From contig JAFKEW010000041.1 in the NCBI GenBank assembly GCA_017308375.1, positions 124,001-188,000 on the forward strand: a stretch of 64,000 nt of DNA. The letters are read 5' to 3'. Under the pieces are notes generated by a model that was not told the DNA's origin, ran no database searches, and was given only the letters and a program-made list of their open reading frames with translations. The translations under genes and the position numbers were made by a program. The DNA is from Alphaproteobacteria bacterium (lineage in GTDB: Bacteria > Pseudomonadota > Alphaproteobacteria > Micropepsales > Micropepsaceae). Of the stretch, positions 52,584-61,800 are shown piece after piece (the first letter of the stretch is position 1; every line of letters starts with the position of its first letter).

Positions 52584-52751
52584 TCAGCGGGCGAACGGAT
52601 CGACCTCGTGAAAGATGGCGGCGGTTTCGCCGTCATATTCGCCGGCAGGCATAACGCCTATGGTGCCGTCACCAGCCCGGAAGATGACGATCGAGACCAT
52701 GAGAGTGGTGGCGAGGCTGAAAGCGAAGGCGTGAGCTTGATTGAGGGACAT
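52584..52751 (-). CDS. Small hypothetical membrane-anchored protein
   Basis: This 55-residue frame starts at ATG 52751 after a GGAGCCGG-like site. It has an N-terminal hydrophobic helix (AHAFAFSLATTLMVSIVIF) and an acidic tail (GEYDGETAAIFHEVD). The composition looks protein-like, and the gene lies in line with the membrane protein downstream, 141 bp away. I do not recognise a family; small proteins of this kind are common in ICE backbones. Confidence 0.45.
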   Translation of the reverse strand: MSLNQAHAFAFSLATTLMVSIVIFRAGDGTIGVMPAGEYDGETAAIFHEVDPFAR

Positions 52752-53079
52752 CTGACCGGCTCCTGTCTTGGAGGCGGGAGACCATCTCCCGCGCGACAGG
52801 CGCCCGATGCGTCCGGCCGATGGCCGCAATCACCGCGCAGGCGAAGCTGGAGCGGCGGCATGCTCGCATAGCCGACCCTTTATGGGTTGATGGCGTCAGG
52901 CCATCGGCTGGATCAAGGATCAGCGCATCGGAAGCGGGTGATGGTTTCCGCCGTGACCGGGGCCACGATGGAAGCGCTCGTTCAATGCCTTACCGCCAAA
53001 GCATCGGCGCCGTGCTGCCGGTCGTGATGCTGCCAACGTAGGCGCGTATGTTCAGGGAAAGTGCATCAGCCGAAGATGA
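52752..53079. other. 328 bp without a recognisable gene
   Basis: No frame here has recognisable motifs. The stretch leads into the broken hydrolase gene, so it may be the scar of the event that removed that gene's 5' half. Confidence 0.4.
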
Positions 53080-53586
53080 AGCACGTGGGAAGCTTTCCCA
53101 GAAACCCGATTTTCCGTCCGCCAGACGTGGGGACCATGGGAGGCCTATTGGCGCGACCCCAGTGCCGCCAACCGGGAGGCCTGCCGCCCCTCGCTCGCGC
53201 CGGATACGATCCGAAACTGGCAATATGGCACAGGAGCCGATCCCGGCCTTTTGTCGCCCGATGGCTACGAACTCGACATCGCCTACATGGCGCGACCAGG
53301 TGCGGCGGAAATCCAACTCGATCTGATCCTCGACTACCGCAGCAACCTCGCGCTCTATCCGGCGTTCCAGTCCTATTTTCGTGAGCATCGTCCGCCGCTT
53401 CTCGCGGTCTGGGGGCGCCACGATCCGGCATTTGTGCCCGCCGGAGCCGCAGCTTATCAGCGAGATGTTCCCGATGCGCAGGTGCATCTGCTCGACGCCG
53501 GACATTTCGCGCTTGAGACGCATGCAGAGGAGGTGGCGACTTTAATCCGCGAGTTCCTCAATGGCGCGGCCGGTCCCGCACGGTGA
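53080..53586 (+). pseudogene. Alpha/beta hydrolase, C-terminal fragment
   Basis: The open frame from a stop at 53077 to 53586 encodes the C-terminal ~150 residues of an alpha/beta hydrolase. Family text begins about 53,134 (WEAYWRDPSAANREA) and continues through RNWQYGTGADPGLLSPDGYELD. The acid residue lies in LLAVWGRHDPAFVPAGA and the catalytic His in LLDAGHFALETH. The nucleophile elbow and the first half are absent, and the only start is a TTG deep inside. It is therefore non-functional cargo debris inside the ICE. Confidence 0.75.
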
Positions 53587-53762
53587 AAATCTAGCGCCAT
53601 TACTCGCGTTTTGGCTTAGGCATTGTCGCTGCAAGACGTTGCGTGAGCCCGCATTGGCCCGGTTCCAGTCGGCGACGTCATCACTGCACAGATGACAGTG
53701 CCATCAATGGATCTCGCTGCGCCGAGCTCGCATAAGGAAGCTATTTTGGAACAATCGCACCG

Positions 53763-54230
53763 CTAGCCGTCAGCGGCCAATGTTTCGAGCTTTGTACGTA
53801 GTGCGGACAAGACACGCTGCGCGGCCCCAATATCCTCAGCAGAAAAGTCTTCCGCCAATGCTTCCACAAGCGGACTATAGAGGTTGATAGCGGCCTCATA
53901 GGTCTGCTGCCCCTTGGGGGTCAGAACGACAAGCTGCGCCCGTTTGTGGTGCGGATTTGGCTCGAACGAAACCAGCTCATCTTTTTTTAGGTCGTTGATG
54001 ATCCGCTGCACGTTCTGCCGGTTCGCTCCAAGGTCGCGCGCCAACCACGCCACCGGCTGAGGTCGGTCGACCAGAACGATTGCCCCTAAAATTTGCCAAC
54101 GGGCGCTTGTGAGGCCGACCGGAGACACAAGGCGGTCGCCCCATGCGAGCGTCAAATTATTCGCTCGAAACATGGTTAGGAGCAATTCGGTCAACGCTTC
54201 GGCTTTTGCCTTTTTGGTCGGCCTGGCCAT
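53763..54230 (-). CDS. MarR family transcriptional regulator
   Basis: This 155-residue winged-helix MarR-type regulator has RWQILGAIVLVDRPQPVAWLARDLGANRQNVQRIINDL as the recognition region (split at about residues 45-80) and the KRAQLVVLTPKGQQTYE wing. The N-terminal basic stretch MARPTKKAKAEALTELLL is usual. It is divergent from a membrane protein/monooxygenase pair, with a perfect 18-bp palindrome between them. I infer that it represses itself and that pair, with release by a small molecule. Confidence 0.87.
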   Translation of the reverse strand: MARPTKKAKAEALTELLLTMFRANNLTLAWGDRLVSPVGLTSARWQILGAIVLVDRPQPVAWLARDLGANRQNVQRIINDLKKDELVSFEPNPHHKRAQLVVLTPKGQQTYEAAINLYSPLVEALAEDFSAEDIGAAQRVLSALRTKLETLAADG

Positions 54231-54249
54231 ATGACACCTTACACGTATA

Positions 54250-54267
54250 TTGACATTATCATGTCAA
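54250..54267. promoter_or_regulatory. MarR-type operator palindrome
   Basis: TTGACAT-TATC-ATGTCAA is a perfect inverted repeat in the 80-bp gap between the MarR gene and the divergent membrane protein gene. Each arm contains TTGACA, so the site could overlap -35 elements of both promoters. Confidence 0.65.
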
Positions 54268-54310
54268 ATATGGTTCTTGGTGACAATACCACAGCTAAGG
54301 ATATTCGACC

Positions 54311-54766
54311 ATGAGAAAGCTGATCCATCCCGTAGCGGGAGCAGTCGCGATCCTGACGATAGCGGCATTCTGGCTCTCAACCGCTTTCAGCGAGTTGATC
54401 GGCTCGCATGAAGCGATCGCTGCCGTCAAAACGGCGATCCCGTGGGGGTTTCTGCTGCTCATTCCCGCTCTCGCCGCCACGGGCGGCACGGGCTATTCAT
54501 TGGCAAAGGGCCGGAAAGCGGGTCTGGTCGGCATCAAGCTAAAGCGCATGCCTCTCATCGCTGCCAACGGATTGTTGGTTTTAATCCCTTCCGCTCTGTT
54601 CCTTGCCTCCAAGGTTAGGGCCGGGGAGTTCGATACAGCGTTCTATGTGGTGCAGGCGCTCGAATTGATCGCAGGGGCGGCAAACCTTGTGCTTCTTGGC
54701 CTTAATTTGCGGGATGGTCTCAGAATGACTGGGCGATTCAGGCGTCACCCTGCCTCTATTCAGTAA
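54311..54766 (+). CDS. Four-helix membrane protein of unknown function
   Basis: This 151-residue inner-membrane protein has four hydrophobic helices: LIHPVAGAVAILTIAAFWLS, IPWGFLLLIPALAATGG, MPLIAANGLLVLIPSALFL and VVQALELIAGAANLVLLGLN. The cytoplasmic GRKAGLVGIKLKR loop is basic. The layout resembles small transporters or quinone-associated membrane subunits, but I recognise no family. It is the first gene after the MarR-type palindrome and lies 17 bp from the monooxygenase gene, so the three form a regulon. Confidence 0.7.
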   Translation: MRKLIHPVAGAVAILTIAAFWLSTAFSELIGSHEAIAAVKTAIPWGFLLLIPALAATGGTGYSLAKGRKAGLVGIKLKRMPLIAANGLLVLIPSALFLASKVRAGEFDTAFYVVQALELIAGAANLVLLGLNLRDGLRMTGRFRRHPASIQ

Positions 54767-54783
54767 GCAGATAGGACTCTCAC

Positions 54784-55155
54784 ATGCCAAAGTTCGTGGA
54801 AATGGACCCGACCGTAACGCTTGGCGCTCAATTGGACGAGGAAGGCGGCGGGCCTGTTATCTTGATAAATACGTTCGTCGTTCCACCGGCGGATGCCGAC
54901 AAGCTGCTTGAGGCATGGGCCAGTGACGCCGCCGTGATGAAGCGCCAACCGGGGTTTATTTCGACCCAGCTTCACAGGGGGATTGCAGGGAGCGGTGTGT
55001 TTCTGAACTACGCGGTCTGGCAGTCGGTCGCCCACTTTCGTGCGGCGTTCAGCAATCCCGAGTTCCAGGCGCAGCTTGGAGCCTATCCAGATAGTGGGAC
55101 GGCAAGCCCCCATCTATTCCGCAAGGTCGAGGTAGAGGGCATTTGCGCTGCCTAG
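54784..55155 (+). CDS. Antibiotic biosynthesis monooxygenase-type protein
   Basis: This 123-residue ferredoxin-like-fold protein of the ABM (antibiotic biosynthesis monooxygenase) superfamily has the core VILINTFVVPPADADKLLEAW and the RQPGFISTQLHRGI motif, with a WQSVAHFRAAFSNPEFQ helix. Family members oxygenate quinone-like or polyketide compounds without cofactors or degrade haem. It follows the membrane protein at 17 bp in the MarR-controlled set. A role in detoxifying a phenolic or quinone compound is plausible but unproven. Confidence 0.8.
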   Translation: MPKFVEMDPTVTLGAQLDEEGGGPVILINTFVVPPADADKLLEAWASDAAVMKRQPGFISTQLHRGIAGSGVFLNYAVWQSVAHFRAAFSNPEFQAQLGAYPDSGTASPHLFRKVEVEGICAA

Positions 55156-55215
55156 CAGTAAAAGTCGGTGCGCAACGGCGGTGAACTGATCGTGGAGGTG
55201 GAGGACGGCGCTCAC

Positions 55216-55239
55216 CAGCCTGTGTGAAAACATCGGCGC
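55216..55239. repeat. Left terminal inverted repeat
   Basis: This 24-bp arm contains CTGTGTGAAAACATCGGCGC (55220-55239) and matches the reverse complement of 56558-56581 except at one base. Confidence 0.85.
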
Positions 55240-55284
55240 TGCATCGAAGACGGCCTCGTTCCGTTTCTAGCGATCGCCGTCTTC

Positions 55285-55440
55285 TCAGCTTGGACTTGTT
55301 CGCATGTTGATGCTGCGGATCATGTTGAAGGCAAGGACCGAGAGTGCCATCTCTGTGCTCGTTCCTTTAATGCCGCGGGTGAGGAACCGTCCAGACATCA
55401 TCCTCTTCATTGTGCCGAATGGATGGCAGGCGGCGGGAAT
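55285..55440 (-). pseudogene. Transposase 3' remnant (DDE, IS5/IS1182-like)
   Basis: The minus strand encodes the C-terminus of a DDE transposase: HPFGTMKRMMSGRFLTRG, then STEMALSVLAFNMIRSINM before the stop at 55285. The HPFGT(I/M)KR motif is typical of the last helix region of IS5/IS1182-type enzymes. All upstream transposase sequence is missing, replaced by the DUF1398 gene from 55487. It ends 46 bp from the left terminal repeat, the expected spacing for an IS. Confidence 0.8.
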
Positions 55441-55486
55441 GGCCCCTCCGATCAAAAATCCGGAAAGCGTCATGATCAATGCACCG

Positions 55487-55888
55487 TCACTTCGGGAAGT
55501 GCTCGACATGGGTCTCGGCGGTACGGCCGAAATAGACGACGCGGCGGCCCAGGAACGAGACGATGTATCCCGCGCAGCCGGCGTCCTTCGCCTTCTCGCA
55601 GAAGGCGACATAGCTGTAGTCGGCGGGGTTCGCCTGCGCCCACCGCACCAGGCGCTCGATTTCGGTGGCGTCGAAGACAGCGGCGACGCTCCTCGATGAA
55701 GGGCGCATGTCCAGCACAACGCTGTCGCCGTCGGGTAAATAGAATGTCTGACTGTTCCGGCGATAGTCGACCGTGTAGCCCTCGAAGCCGGCGCTGATCA
55801 GCTTGCCGACGATCTCCGGAAAACTCAGGCTTCCATCGTGGGCGGCGTTCAGACAGGTTTGGGCAATAGAAATCCGTTCCGCGTCCAT
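55487..55888 (-). CDS. DUF1398 domain protein (YbcV-like)
   Basis: This 133-residue DUF1398 protein contains the family blocks SFPEIVGKLISAGFEGYTVDYRR, VAAVFDATEIERLVRWAQAN and AGCAGYIVSFLGRRVVYFGR, ending HVEHFPK. The family is found in enterobacteria and plasmids, and its biochemical role is unknown. It lies 41 bp downstream of a MarR gene inside the transposon-like unit, so it is probably regulated by it. It is full length. Confidence 0.87.
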   Translation of the reverse strand: MDAERISIAQTCLNAAHDGSLSFPEIVGKLISAGFEGYTVDYRRNSQTFYLPDGDSVVLDMRPSSRSVAAVFDATEIERLVRWAQANPADYSYVAFCEKAKDAGCAGYIVSFLGRRVVYFGRTAETHVEHFPK

Positions 55889-55929
55889 GGCGGTTTCCTT
55901 TCGTAGCGATGTTGAGTGTGACTGGGTGG

Positions 55930-56382
55930 TCAGTCCACCGGGGTCGTCTTGAGCCCTCGCCTCTCGGCGAGAGCCTTCAGGATAAGGTCGAGCCTTTCGT
56001 GCTCTTCCTTCGTCAAAACGCTGAAGAACTCGGCGTCATTCTCATCGGCAAGCGAGGCCAGAACAGGAACCTTGGCATTACCCTCTCTCGTTAGGCCGAG
56101 GTTATGGACGCGCTTGTCGGCGGCGCTTTCCGTCCGCGCAATCAGCCCTTTTGCCAGCAGCCTGTCCGCAAGCTTGCTGATGGCGCCCTTCGTCATGCCC
56201 ATTCTGTTCGCCAGAACCGATGGGGGCATGGGATCCATGTCGTAGAGCGCCCGCATGAATGCCCATTCCGCCACAGTGACGCCTTCCGTCTCGACCTTGC
56301 GGGCGAACGACTGCGATACGGCGTTGGACACCATGCGCATCCAGAACCCGGTATGATCAGTCGATTCGGAGACCGGAGTCAT
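55930..56382 (-). CDS. MarR family winged helix-turn-helix regulator
   Basis: This 150-residue MarR-type regulator has WAFMRALYDMDPMPPSVLANR leading into the recognition helix MTKGAISKLADRLLAKGL and the wing RTESAADKRVHNLGLT. It is placed inside the transposon-like unit, directly before DUF1398. A 13-bp perfect inverted repeat carrying its own promoter lies just upstream, indicating autorepression. The inducer is unknown. It is only distantly similar to the MarR gene at 53.8 kb. Confidence 0.88.
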   Translation of the reverse strand: MTPVSESTDHTGFWMRMVSNAVSQSFARKVETEGVTVAEWAFMRALYDMDPMPPSVLANRMGMTKGAISKLADRLLAKGLIARTESAADKRVHNLGLTREGNAKVPVLASLADENDAEFFSVLTKEEHERLDLILKALAERRGLKTTPVD

Positions 56383-56397
56383 GGGGCATCCTTTTCA

Positions 56398-56435
56398 TTG
56401 ACTAGGAAACTACTGCAGATGGGTTTCCTAGTCAA
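56398..56435 (-). promoter_or_regulatory. Promoter/operator of the marR-DUF1398 operon
   Basis: TTGACTAGGAAAC (56398-56410) and GTTTCCTAGTCAA (56423-56435) are perfect inverted arms with a 12-bp spacer, 16 bp before the MarR ATG. On the minus strand TTGACT and TAGTTT, 17 bp apart, form a promoter lying wholly within the palindrome. Confidence 0.75.
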
Positions 56436-56557
56436 CCATATTTTGCGAGGACCTCCTTTTTACGATCTCTTTCACAGCCGTCCGCGGGAAGCGTTCTGCT
56501 CGTGATCCCGGACAAGGGGTGACAGTGATCCTCAAGGAGGGACGGCGCCGTCCTAGG

Positions 56558-56581
56558 GCGCCGATGTTTTCACACAGCCTG
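56558..56581. repeat. Right terminal inverted repeat
   Basis: This 24-bp arm is the partner of 55216-55239. It ends directly at the stop codon of the DUF2493 gene, next to the TCAC duplication. Confidence 0.85.
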
Positions 56582-57508
56582 TCACGCGCTGCCAAACTTC
56601 CAGACCGGAATGCCGAGCCTCCTGGCCTTGTCGGCGAGATTTTCCTGGATACCAGTGCCGGGAAAGACGATGACCCCGATTGGCAGGGCATCCAGCATCT
56701 GATCGTTGCGCTTGAACGGTGCGGCCTTGGCGTGTTTCGTCCAGTCGGGCCCGAAGCCAACCTGCGGTACGTTGCGGGCATCGGCCCATTTGGCTGCGAT
56801 CTTCTCAGCGCCCTTCGGCGACTTGCCGTGTAGCAGCACCATGTCGGGATGCTTGGCGTGGACCAGATCGAGCTTGGCCCAGATCAGTTTGTGATCGTTG
56901 AAGTCGAGCCCGCCGGTTATGGCGATCTTCGGGCCGGTCGGCAACAGCACTTCGTTGTCGGCCCGCTTCTTCGCGGCGAGGAAGTCGCGGCTGTCGATCA
57001 TCGCCGAGGTGAGGTTGCGGTGATTGACCATCGATCCGCTGCGGGGACGCCAGGATGAGCCGGTGTGCCGTTCGTAGTGTTCGGCGGCCTGGTCGCGCAT
57101 CAGCTCGAAGGCGTTGCGGCGCTCGATCATCGTCTGCCCTTCGGCCGTCAGGCGTTCCAGCTCGACCGCCTTCACCTCGGAGCCATCCTGTTCGCGTTGC
57201 CCGCGGCGCTGTGCCTGCTCGTTGTCGTCCAGCTCGCGTTCAATCCGGTCGGTGGCGCGATGGAAGACGTTGACAGTCGACCAGAGGAGATCGTCGAGGT
57301 CGGGCTCGAGGCGGGTGTCTTCCAGGGTGACGATCAGGGCGTCGAAGATATCGGAGATGGCTCCGGCGACGTGGTTGCCTTCGGGCAGCGGCCTTCCATC
57401 GGGCTCATCGGCAAAGGGACGGTAGCCATAGAGCTGAAGTTCGGAGAGGACGTGATCGGTGGGGGATGATTCGTGGTGCGGCTCGTAACTGTCGTCTTGC
57501 TCTCTCAT
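56582..57508 (-). CDS. DUF2493 domain protein
   Basis: This 308-residue protein has an acidic N-terminal half (SPTDHVLSELQLYGYRPFADEPDGRP) and a C-terminal DUF2493/SLOG-like nucleotide-binding domain (KIAITGGLDFNDHKLIWAKLD, DMVLLHGKSPKGAEKIAA, IVFPGTGIQENLADKARRLG). Related proteins may bind a nucleotide or ADP-ribose ligand; the role on ICEs is unknown. ATG 57508 has GGAGTA upstream. The transposon-like unit abuts its stop codon without changing the protein's end (WKFGSA). Confidence 0.85.
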   Translation of the reverse strand: MREQDDSYEPHHESSPTDHVLSELQLYGYRPFADEPDGRPLPEGNHVAGAISDIFDALIVTLEDTRLEPDLDDLLWSTVNVFHRATDRIERELDDNEQAQRRGQREQDGSEVKAVELERLTAEGQTMIERRNAFELMRDQAAEHYERHTGSSWRPRSGSMVNHRNLTSAMIDSRDFLAAKKRADNEVLLPTGPKIAITGGLDFNDHKLIWAKLDLVHAKHPDMVLLHGKSPKGAEKIAAKWADARNVPQVGFGPDWTKHAKAAPFKRNDQMLDALPIGVIVFPGTGIQENLADKARRLGIPVWKFGSA

Positions 57509-57825
57509 CGGGATACTCCTTCGTCGGGGTGACCGCGACCCTCGCGGCCTTCTGGCGACGAAAGCCGGCAGGCGGTCCGGACCTGCACCCGGAGCGAAGC
57601 GAGAGGGCCGGAGCGCAGCGGAGGACGGCGAAGGACGGCTATTTTGTTTCGCGACGGAAAGGCCCGAAGGGCCGCCGGAAAATAGTCGGGCGCCGACGTT
57701 GTCGGTCCGGGCCGTTTGCTGGCCGATCGCCCTCTCGAAGGCCGGGTTGCGGCTCTCCCCGACCCTTGGAAGTATCCGAGCGAGTGCCAAGCGACGGTGT
57801 TGCCGTCACCAGCATTCCCTTCCGA
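57509..57825. other. Non-coding 317 bp with a nested hairpin
   Basis: No gene is recognisable here. CTATTTT (57639-57645) and AAAATAG (57679-57685) enclose GGCCC-GAA-GGGCC (57661-57673), giving a nested stem-loop. It could terminate the Toprim transcript, act in the DUF2493 leader, or be a small RNA or site of the transfer system. Confidence 0.4.
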
Positions 57826-58872
57826 TTATGCCGCCAGCGCCATGAAGCGCGCGACGTCCTGGGGAGCGATTTGCACCCGCGTCGTTGCACGCAGGCTTTC
57901 CAGTCCAGCCACGCGGAGATCCTCGTTGAAGTCGCCCAGCCTCGGAGACACGACGATCGCCTCGATGCCGGCCGCGTTCGCCCGTTCGATCAGCGTCGCC
58001 ATCGCACCGTCGCCGGCCGGGTCGTTGTCGCGCGCGATATAGAGCCTGCGCAAAGTCTCGGGGAACACGATGGCGGAGAGATGCGCTGCCGAGAGCGCCG
58101 CCGCCATGGCCATTCCGGGCAGTACGCATCGCAGCGACAGCACCGTCTCAATGCCTTCGCCCGCCGCCATCACATCGCCCGATACACCGAAGCGGACCGC
58201 GTGCCCGAGAAGGTTGCCCATCGCTCGCCTCGGTGTGTCGATCGGCGCCTTGTCGGAGCCGTCTGGGGCGAGCCAGGTGCGATGTGCGCCAGTGATCCGG
58301 CCAGCCAGGTCGGTGACGGAGGCGATCATCGCCGGCCAGGTCTCGGTCGGGGAATGCCCGTCAGGGCGATAATAGCAACGAGGGTGGAACCGCAGAGATC
58401 CGGTTCCGTGCAAAGCCGTAATCCCACGTTCCCGTAGATACGCTTCCACGACAGTGCCCAAAATCGGCTGCGACATGCCGACAAGCCTTCGTGCCGCTTC
58501 GGGCGATCCGGTTGGGGCCCGTGATCTGCGCTCGCCACCGTGCGGGTGCTCCGGCTCGGGATGTGGCATCGACAGGAAGGTGCGCGCCTCGTCGGCGACG
58601 TCCTTGAAGTCGATCAGGCCGCAGCTCTCGCGAATGACGTCCAGCAGGTCGCCATGCTCACCGGTCGCGGCGTCCGTCCATTTGCCTGCGGCCCCCTTGC
58701 CGGTGTCGCCGCCTTTCAGGCGCACGAACATCGAGCGGCCCGGCGTGTTGCGGGCATCGCCGACCAGCCAGTACGTGCCCTCACGATGTCCGGCCGGCAG
58801 ATAATGACGGCAGACTGCCTCGGCCCGTCGGCCGAGACGCTGTGCCAGTTCGGAAGCATCATGACGGGCCAT
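57826..58872 (-). CDS. Toprim domain protein (DUF7146-type)
   Basis: This 348-residue protein has an N-terminal zinc-finger-less primase-like region (FVRLKGGDTGKGAAGKWTDAATGEHGDLLDVI). The C-terminal Toprim domain contains MAAGEGIETVLSL (catalytic Glu) and LYIARDNDPAGDGA (DxD). It resembles plasmid and phage primases or helicase partners and may prime the incoming strand after conjugation. Its ATG overlaps the Strawberry-notch gene's stop by one base, so the two are translated together. Confidence 0.87.
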   Translation of the reverse strand: MARHDASELAQRLGRRAEAVCRHYLPAGHREGTYWLVGDARNTPGRSMFVRLKGGDTGKGAAGKWTDAATGEHGDLLDVIRESCGLIDFKDVADEARTFLSMPHPEPEHPHGGERRSRAPTGSPEAARRLVGMSQPILGTVVEAYLRERGITALHGTGSLRFHPRCYYRPDGHSPTETWPAMIASVTDLAGRITGAHRTWLAPDGSDKAPIDTPRRAMGNLLGHAVRFGVSGDVMAAGEGIETVLSLRCVLPGMAMAAALSAAHLSAIVFPETLRRLYIARDNDPAGDGAMATLIERANAAGIEAIVVSPRLGDFNEDLRVAGLESLRATTRVQIAPQDVARFMALAA

Positions 58873-61800
58873 CACGCTGCCTCCCGCTCGCCGATGCGCT
58901 CGACGGGAAAGCGCTCCAGCACCTTGGCGAGGATCGACGGGCCAGCGGCGTCGGTCGGCACGAAGAACCGCAGCTTCCATGAGATGATCTCGCTGAATAG
59001 GCCATAGGCCCGGAGGCGTTCGCGCATCGCGTCGGTGAAGCCCGACAGTTCGATGCGGTTGGCGCCCATGACGCGGACGCGGCGGAGCTGCATGGCCTCG
59101 GCGATGTCGAGGATGGTGCGGCCATCCATCAGCGCCGTGAAGGCATCGTCCGGCGTCAGCGTGCTGGCGCCCGTCGCCAGTGCGCCCGCGACCCAGGCCG
59201 GCGAGACGCGGCGGCCGATGATGCGTTCGCCCGCATCGGTCTGGAGCCGATAGACTCGCGTCGACTCGTTCGGCAACCGCTTCCAGATCGGCAGAAGCAG
59301 GCCGGAGACGATGTGGATGGTGCTGTCGGCAAACTCCGGTACCTCGGCAATCTCAGAGGTCCAGGCCTCCACGAAACTGTCCCTGTCAGCTTCTTCCCAA
59401 TGGCTTTCTTTCATCGAGCGCAGGGTGGCGTTGTGCTGTTCCATGGGACGGATCAGCGCCACGCGGCGCTCGATCTCCCCGTCATCGAGCATGATGGACG
59501 GCGCCGAAACCTGTACGGCGGCGCGACCGGAGCGGCCGTTGACCAGCAGCTTCGCGCGTGGGTCTGCGAGAAAATCGAACGCGCTATCGAGCGAGGTCGG
59601 CCGGTTGCGTTCGCGTCGGGTGATCGTGAGCAACTGCGTCTCGGCGCCGGCGCCCGGATGCACATGGATGGTGCGACGGTCGGTGACGATGAAGCTCTCG
59701 GCCTGAAGCGTCTCCAGCCCAAGGTCATAGACGCCGCTGGCGATGGCGCCCTCGATCTTGGCGTTGAGGAGCTGCTCGAACGCCGTAAAAAGGATGCCCT
59801 GCAATTCGATGGTCAGAGCCAGCAGCCTGTTCAGGAAGGTGGTGATCGGGGGCAACTCGTCTTTGATGCCGTTGTCGTCCATCAGCTTCAGGCCGGTGGC
59901 GTCTTCGAACATCTGGAGCGAGCAACCCTTGACCTTGCCGCGGACCAATAGGAGATAGAGCTGGTGCAGCGCGTCGCGCGCATAGTGCGATTCCAGGTTG
60001 TCCTCGGGCCGGAACAGGCCCTGACCGCCGGTCTGGCGCTGGCCACGCGTGATCGCCCCCAGCGTGTCGAGCCGACGTGCGATCGTCGACAGGAAGCGCT
60101 TCTCGGCCTTCACGTCCGTCGCGATCGGCCTGAACAGCGGCGGCTGCGCCTGGTTGGTGCGGTTCGTGCGACCGAGTCCCTGGATCGCGGCGTCGGCCTT
60201 CCAGCCGGGTTCGAGCAGGTAGTGGACCCGAAGCCGCTGATTCCGCGCCGACAGGTCGGCATGATAGCTGCGGCCCGTGCCGCCAGCATCGGAGAAAACG
60301 AGGATGCGCTTCTGGTCGTCCATGAATGCGGAGGTTTCCGCTAGATTGGCGGAAGCGGCGCGGTTCTCGACGGCGAGGCGTTCGCCCTTCCTAACGATAC
60401 GGCGGGACCGCCCGGTGACCTCCGCGACGATATCCGTGCCGAAGCGCTGGACGATCTGGTCGAGCGCGCCGGGAACCGGCGGCAGGCTCGCCAGCGTCTC
60501 GATCAGGCGATCCCGACGCGCGCAGGCCTCGCGGCTCTGGACGGGCTGGCCATCGCGATAGACCGGGCGCGCCGACAGGTTGCCCTCGCTGTCGGTGAAC
60601 GGCTCGTAGAGCTGCACCGGGAAGGAATGGGCGAGGTAATCGAGGACGTATTCCCTAGGCGTGATGTCGACGCGGACATCGTTCCATTCCTCGGTCGGGA
60701 TCTCGGCGAGGCGGCGCTGCATCAGCGCCTCGCCGGTTGAAACGATCTGGATGACGGCGGCGTGGCCAGCGGCCAGGTCCTGATCGATCGAGCGGATCAG
60801 GGTCGGCGTCTTCATGCTGGTGAGGAGATGACCGAAGAAGCGTTGCTTGGCGCTCTCGAAGGCCGAACGGGCGGCGGACTTGGCCTGGCGGTTCAACGTG
60901 CCGGTGTCGCCGGTCACGTTGGCCGCCTGCATCGCGGCGTCGAGATTGTTGTGAATGATCGAGAACGCCCCGGCATAGGCATCGTAGATTCGCGTCTGCT
61001 CGGGGGTGAGCTGGTGCTCCACCAGTTCGTATTCGACGCCGTCATAGGAGAGCGAGCGAGAGGTGTAGAGGCCGAGCGAGCGCAAATCGCGAGCCAACAC
61101 CTCCATCGCCGCAACGCCGCCGTCTTCGATCGCTTCCACGAATTCCGCCCGCGTAGCGAAGGGGAAATCCTCGCCACCCCATAGGCCGAGCCGCTGCGCA
61201 TAGGCGAGGTTGTGAACTGTTGTCGCGCCGGTCGCGGAGACATAGACCACGCGAGCGTTCGGGAGAGCGTGCTGGAGCCGAAGTCCAGCGCGGCCTTGCT
61301 GCGAGGCGGCGACGTCACCGCGTTCGCCCTTGCCGCCGGCGGCGTTCTGCATGGCGTGGCTCTCGTCGAAAATGATCACTCCATCGAAGTCGGAACCCAG
61401 CCATTCGACGATCTGCTTGACGCGCGAAAGCTTCTCCCCACGGTCGTCGGACCGTAGCGTGGCATAGGTGGTGAATAGGACGCCTTGACCGAGCGTGATT
61501 GGCTTGCCCTGCGGGAAGCGCGAGAGCGGCGTCACCAGCAGGCGTTCCATGCCGAGCGCCGACCAGTCGCGTTGCGCATCCTCCAGCAGCTTGTCGGATT
61601 TGGAGATCCAGACCGCCTTGCGGCGTCCACGCATCCAGTTGTCGAGGATGATGCCGGCCGACTGGCGGCCCTTGCCGGCTCCGGTGCCGTCGCCGAGCAT
61701 GAAGCCCCGACGGGAGCGGACGGCGTTCTGTGCGTCATCGGGCGCGGCCGAGATGAGATCGAAGGTCCCGTCCACGGTCCAGGCTCCGGCGAGAAATTCG

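Larger units (their letters stand above)
55216..56581. mobile_element. 1.37-kb transposon-like unit carrying marR and DUF1398 genes
   Basis: A 24-bp inverted repeat at 55216-55239 and 56558-56581 (23 of 24 positions matching) bounds this unit. It is flanked by the 4-bp direct repeat TCAC (55212-55215 and 56582-56585). Inside are the 3' tail of a DDE transposase gene near the left end and a MarR/DUF1398 operon where the rest of the transposase gene should be. The right end abuts the stop codon of the DUF2493 gene. It appears to be a non-autonomous relative of an insertion sequence with passenger genes. Confidence 0.75.

Noticed and set aside
51873..52871. 332-codon plus-strand frame over the small membrane proteins
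   Set aside because: It is Asp/Glu/Gly/Arg-rich without motif. The minus-strand frames show regular hydrophobic helices and ribosome sites.
56436..56557. 5' part of the transposase near the right terminal repeat
   Set aside because: I looked for an N-terminal transposase frame here, but the available reading frames do not resemble one.
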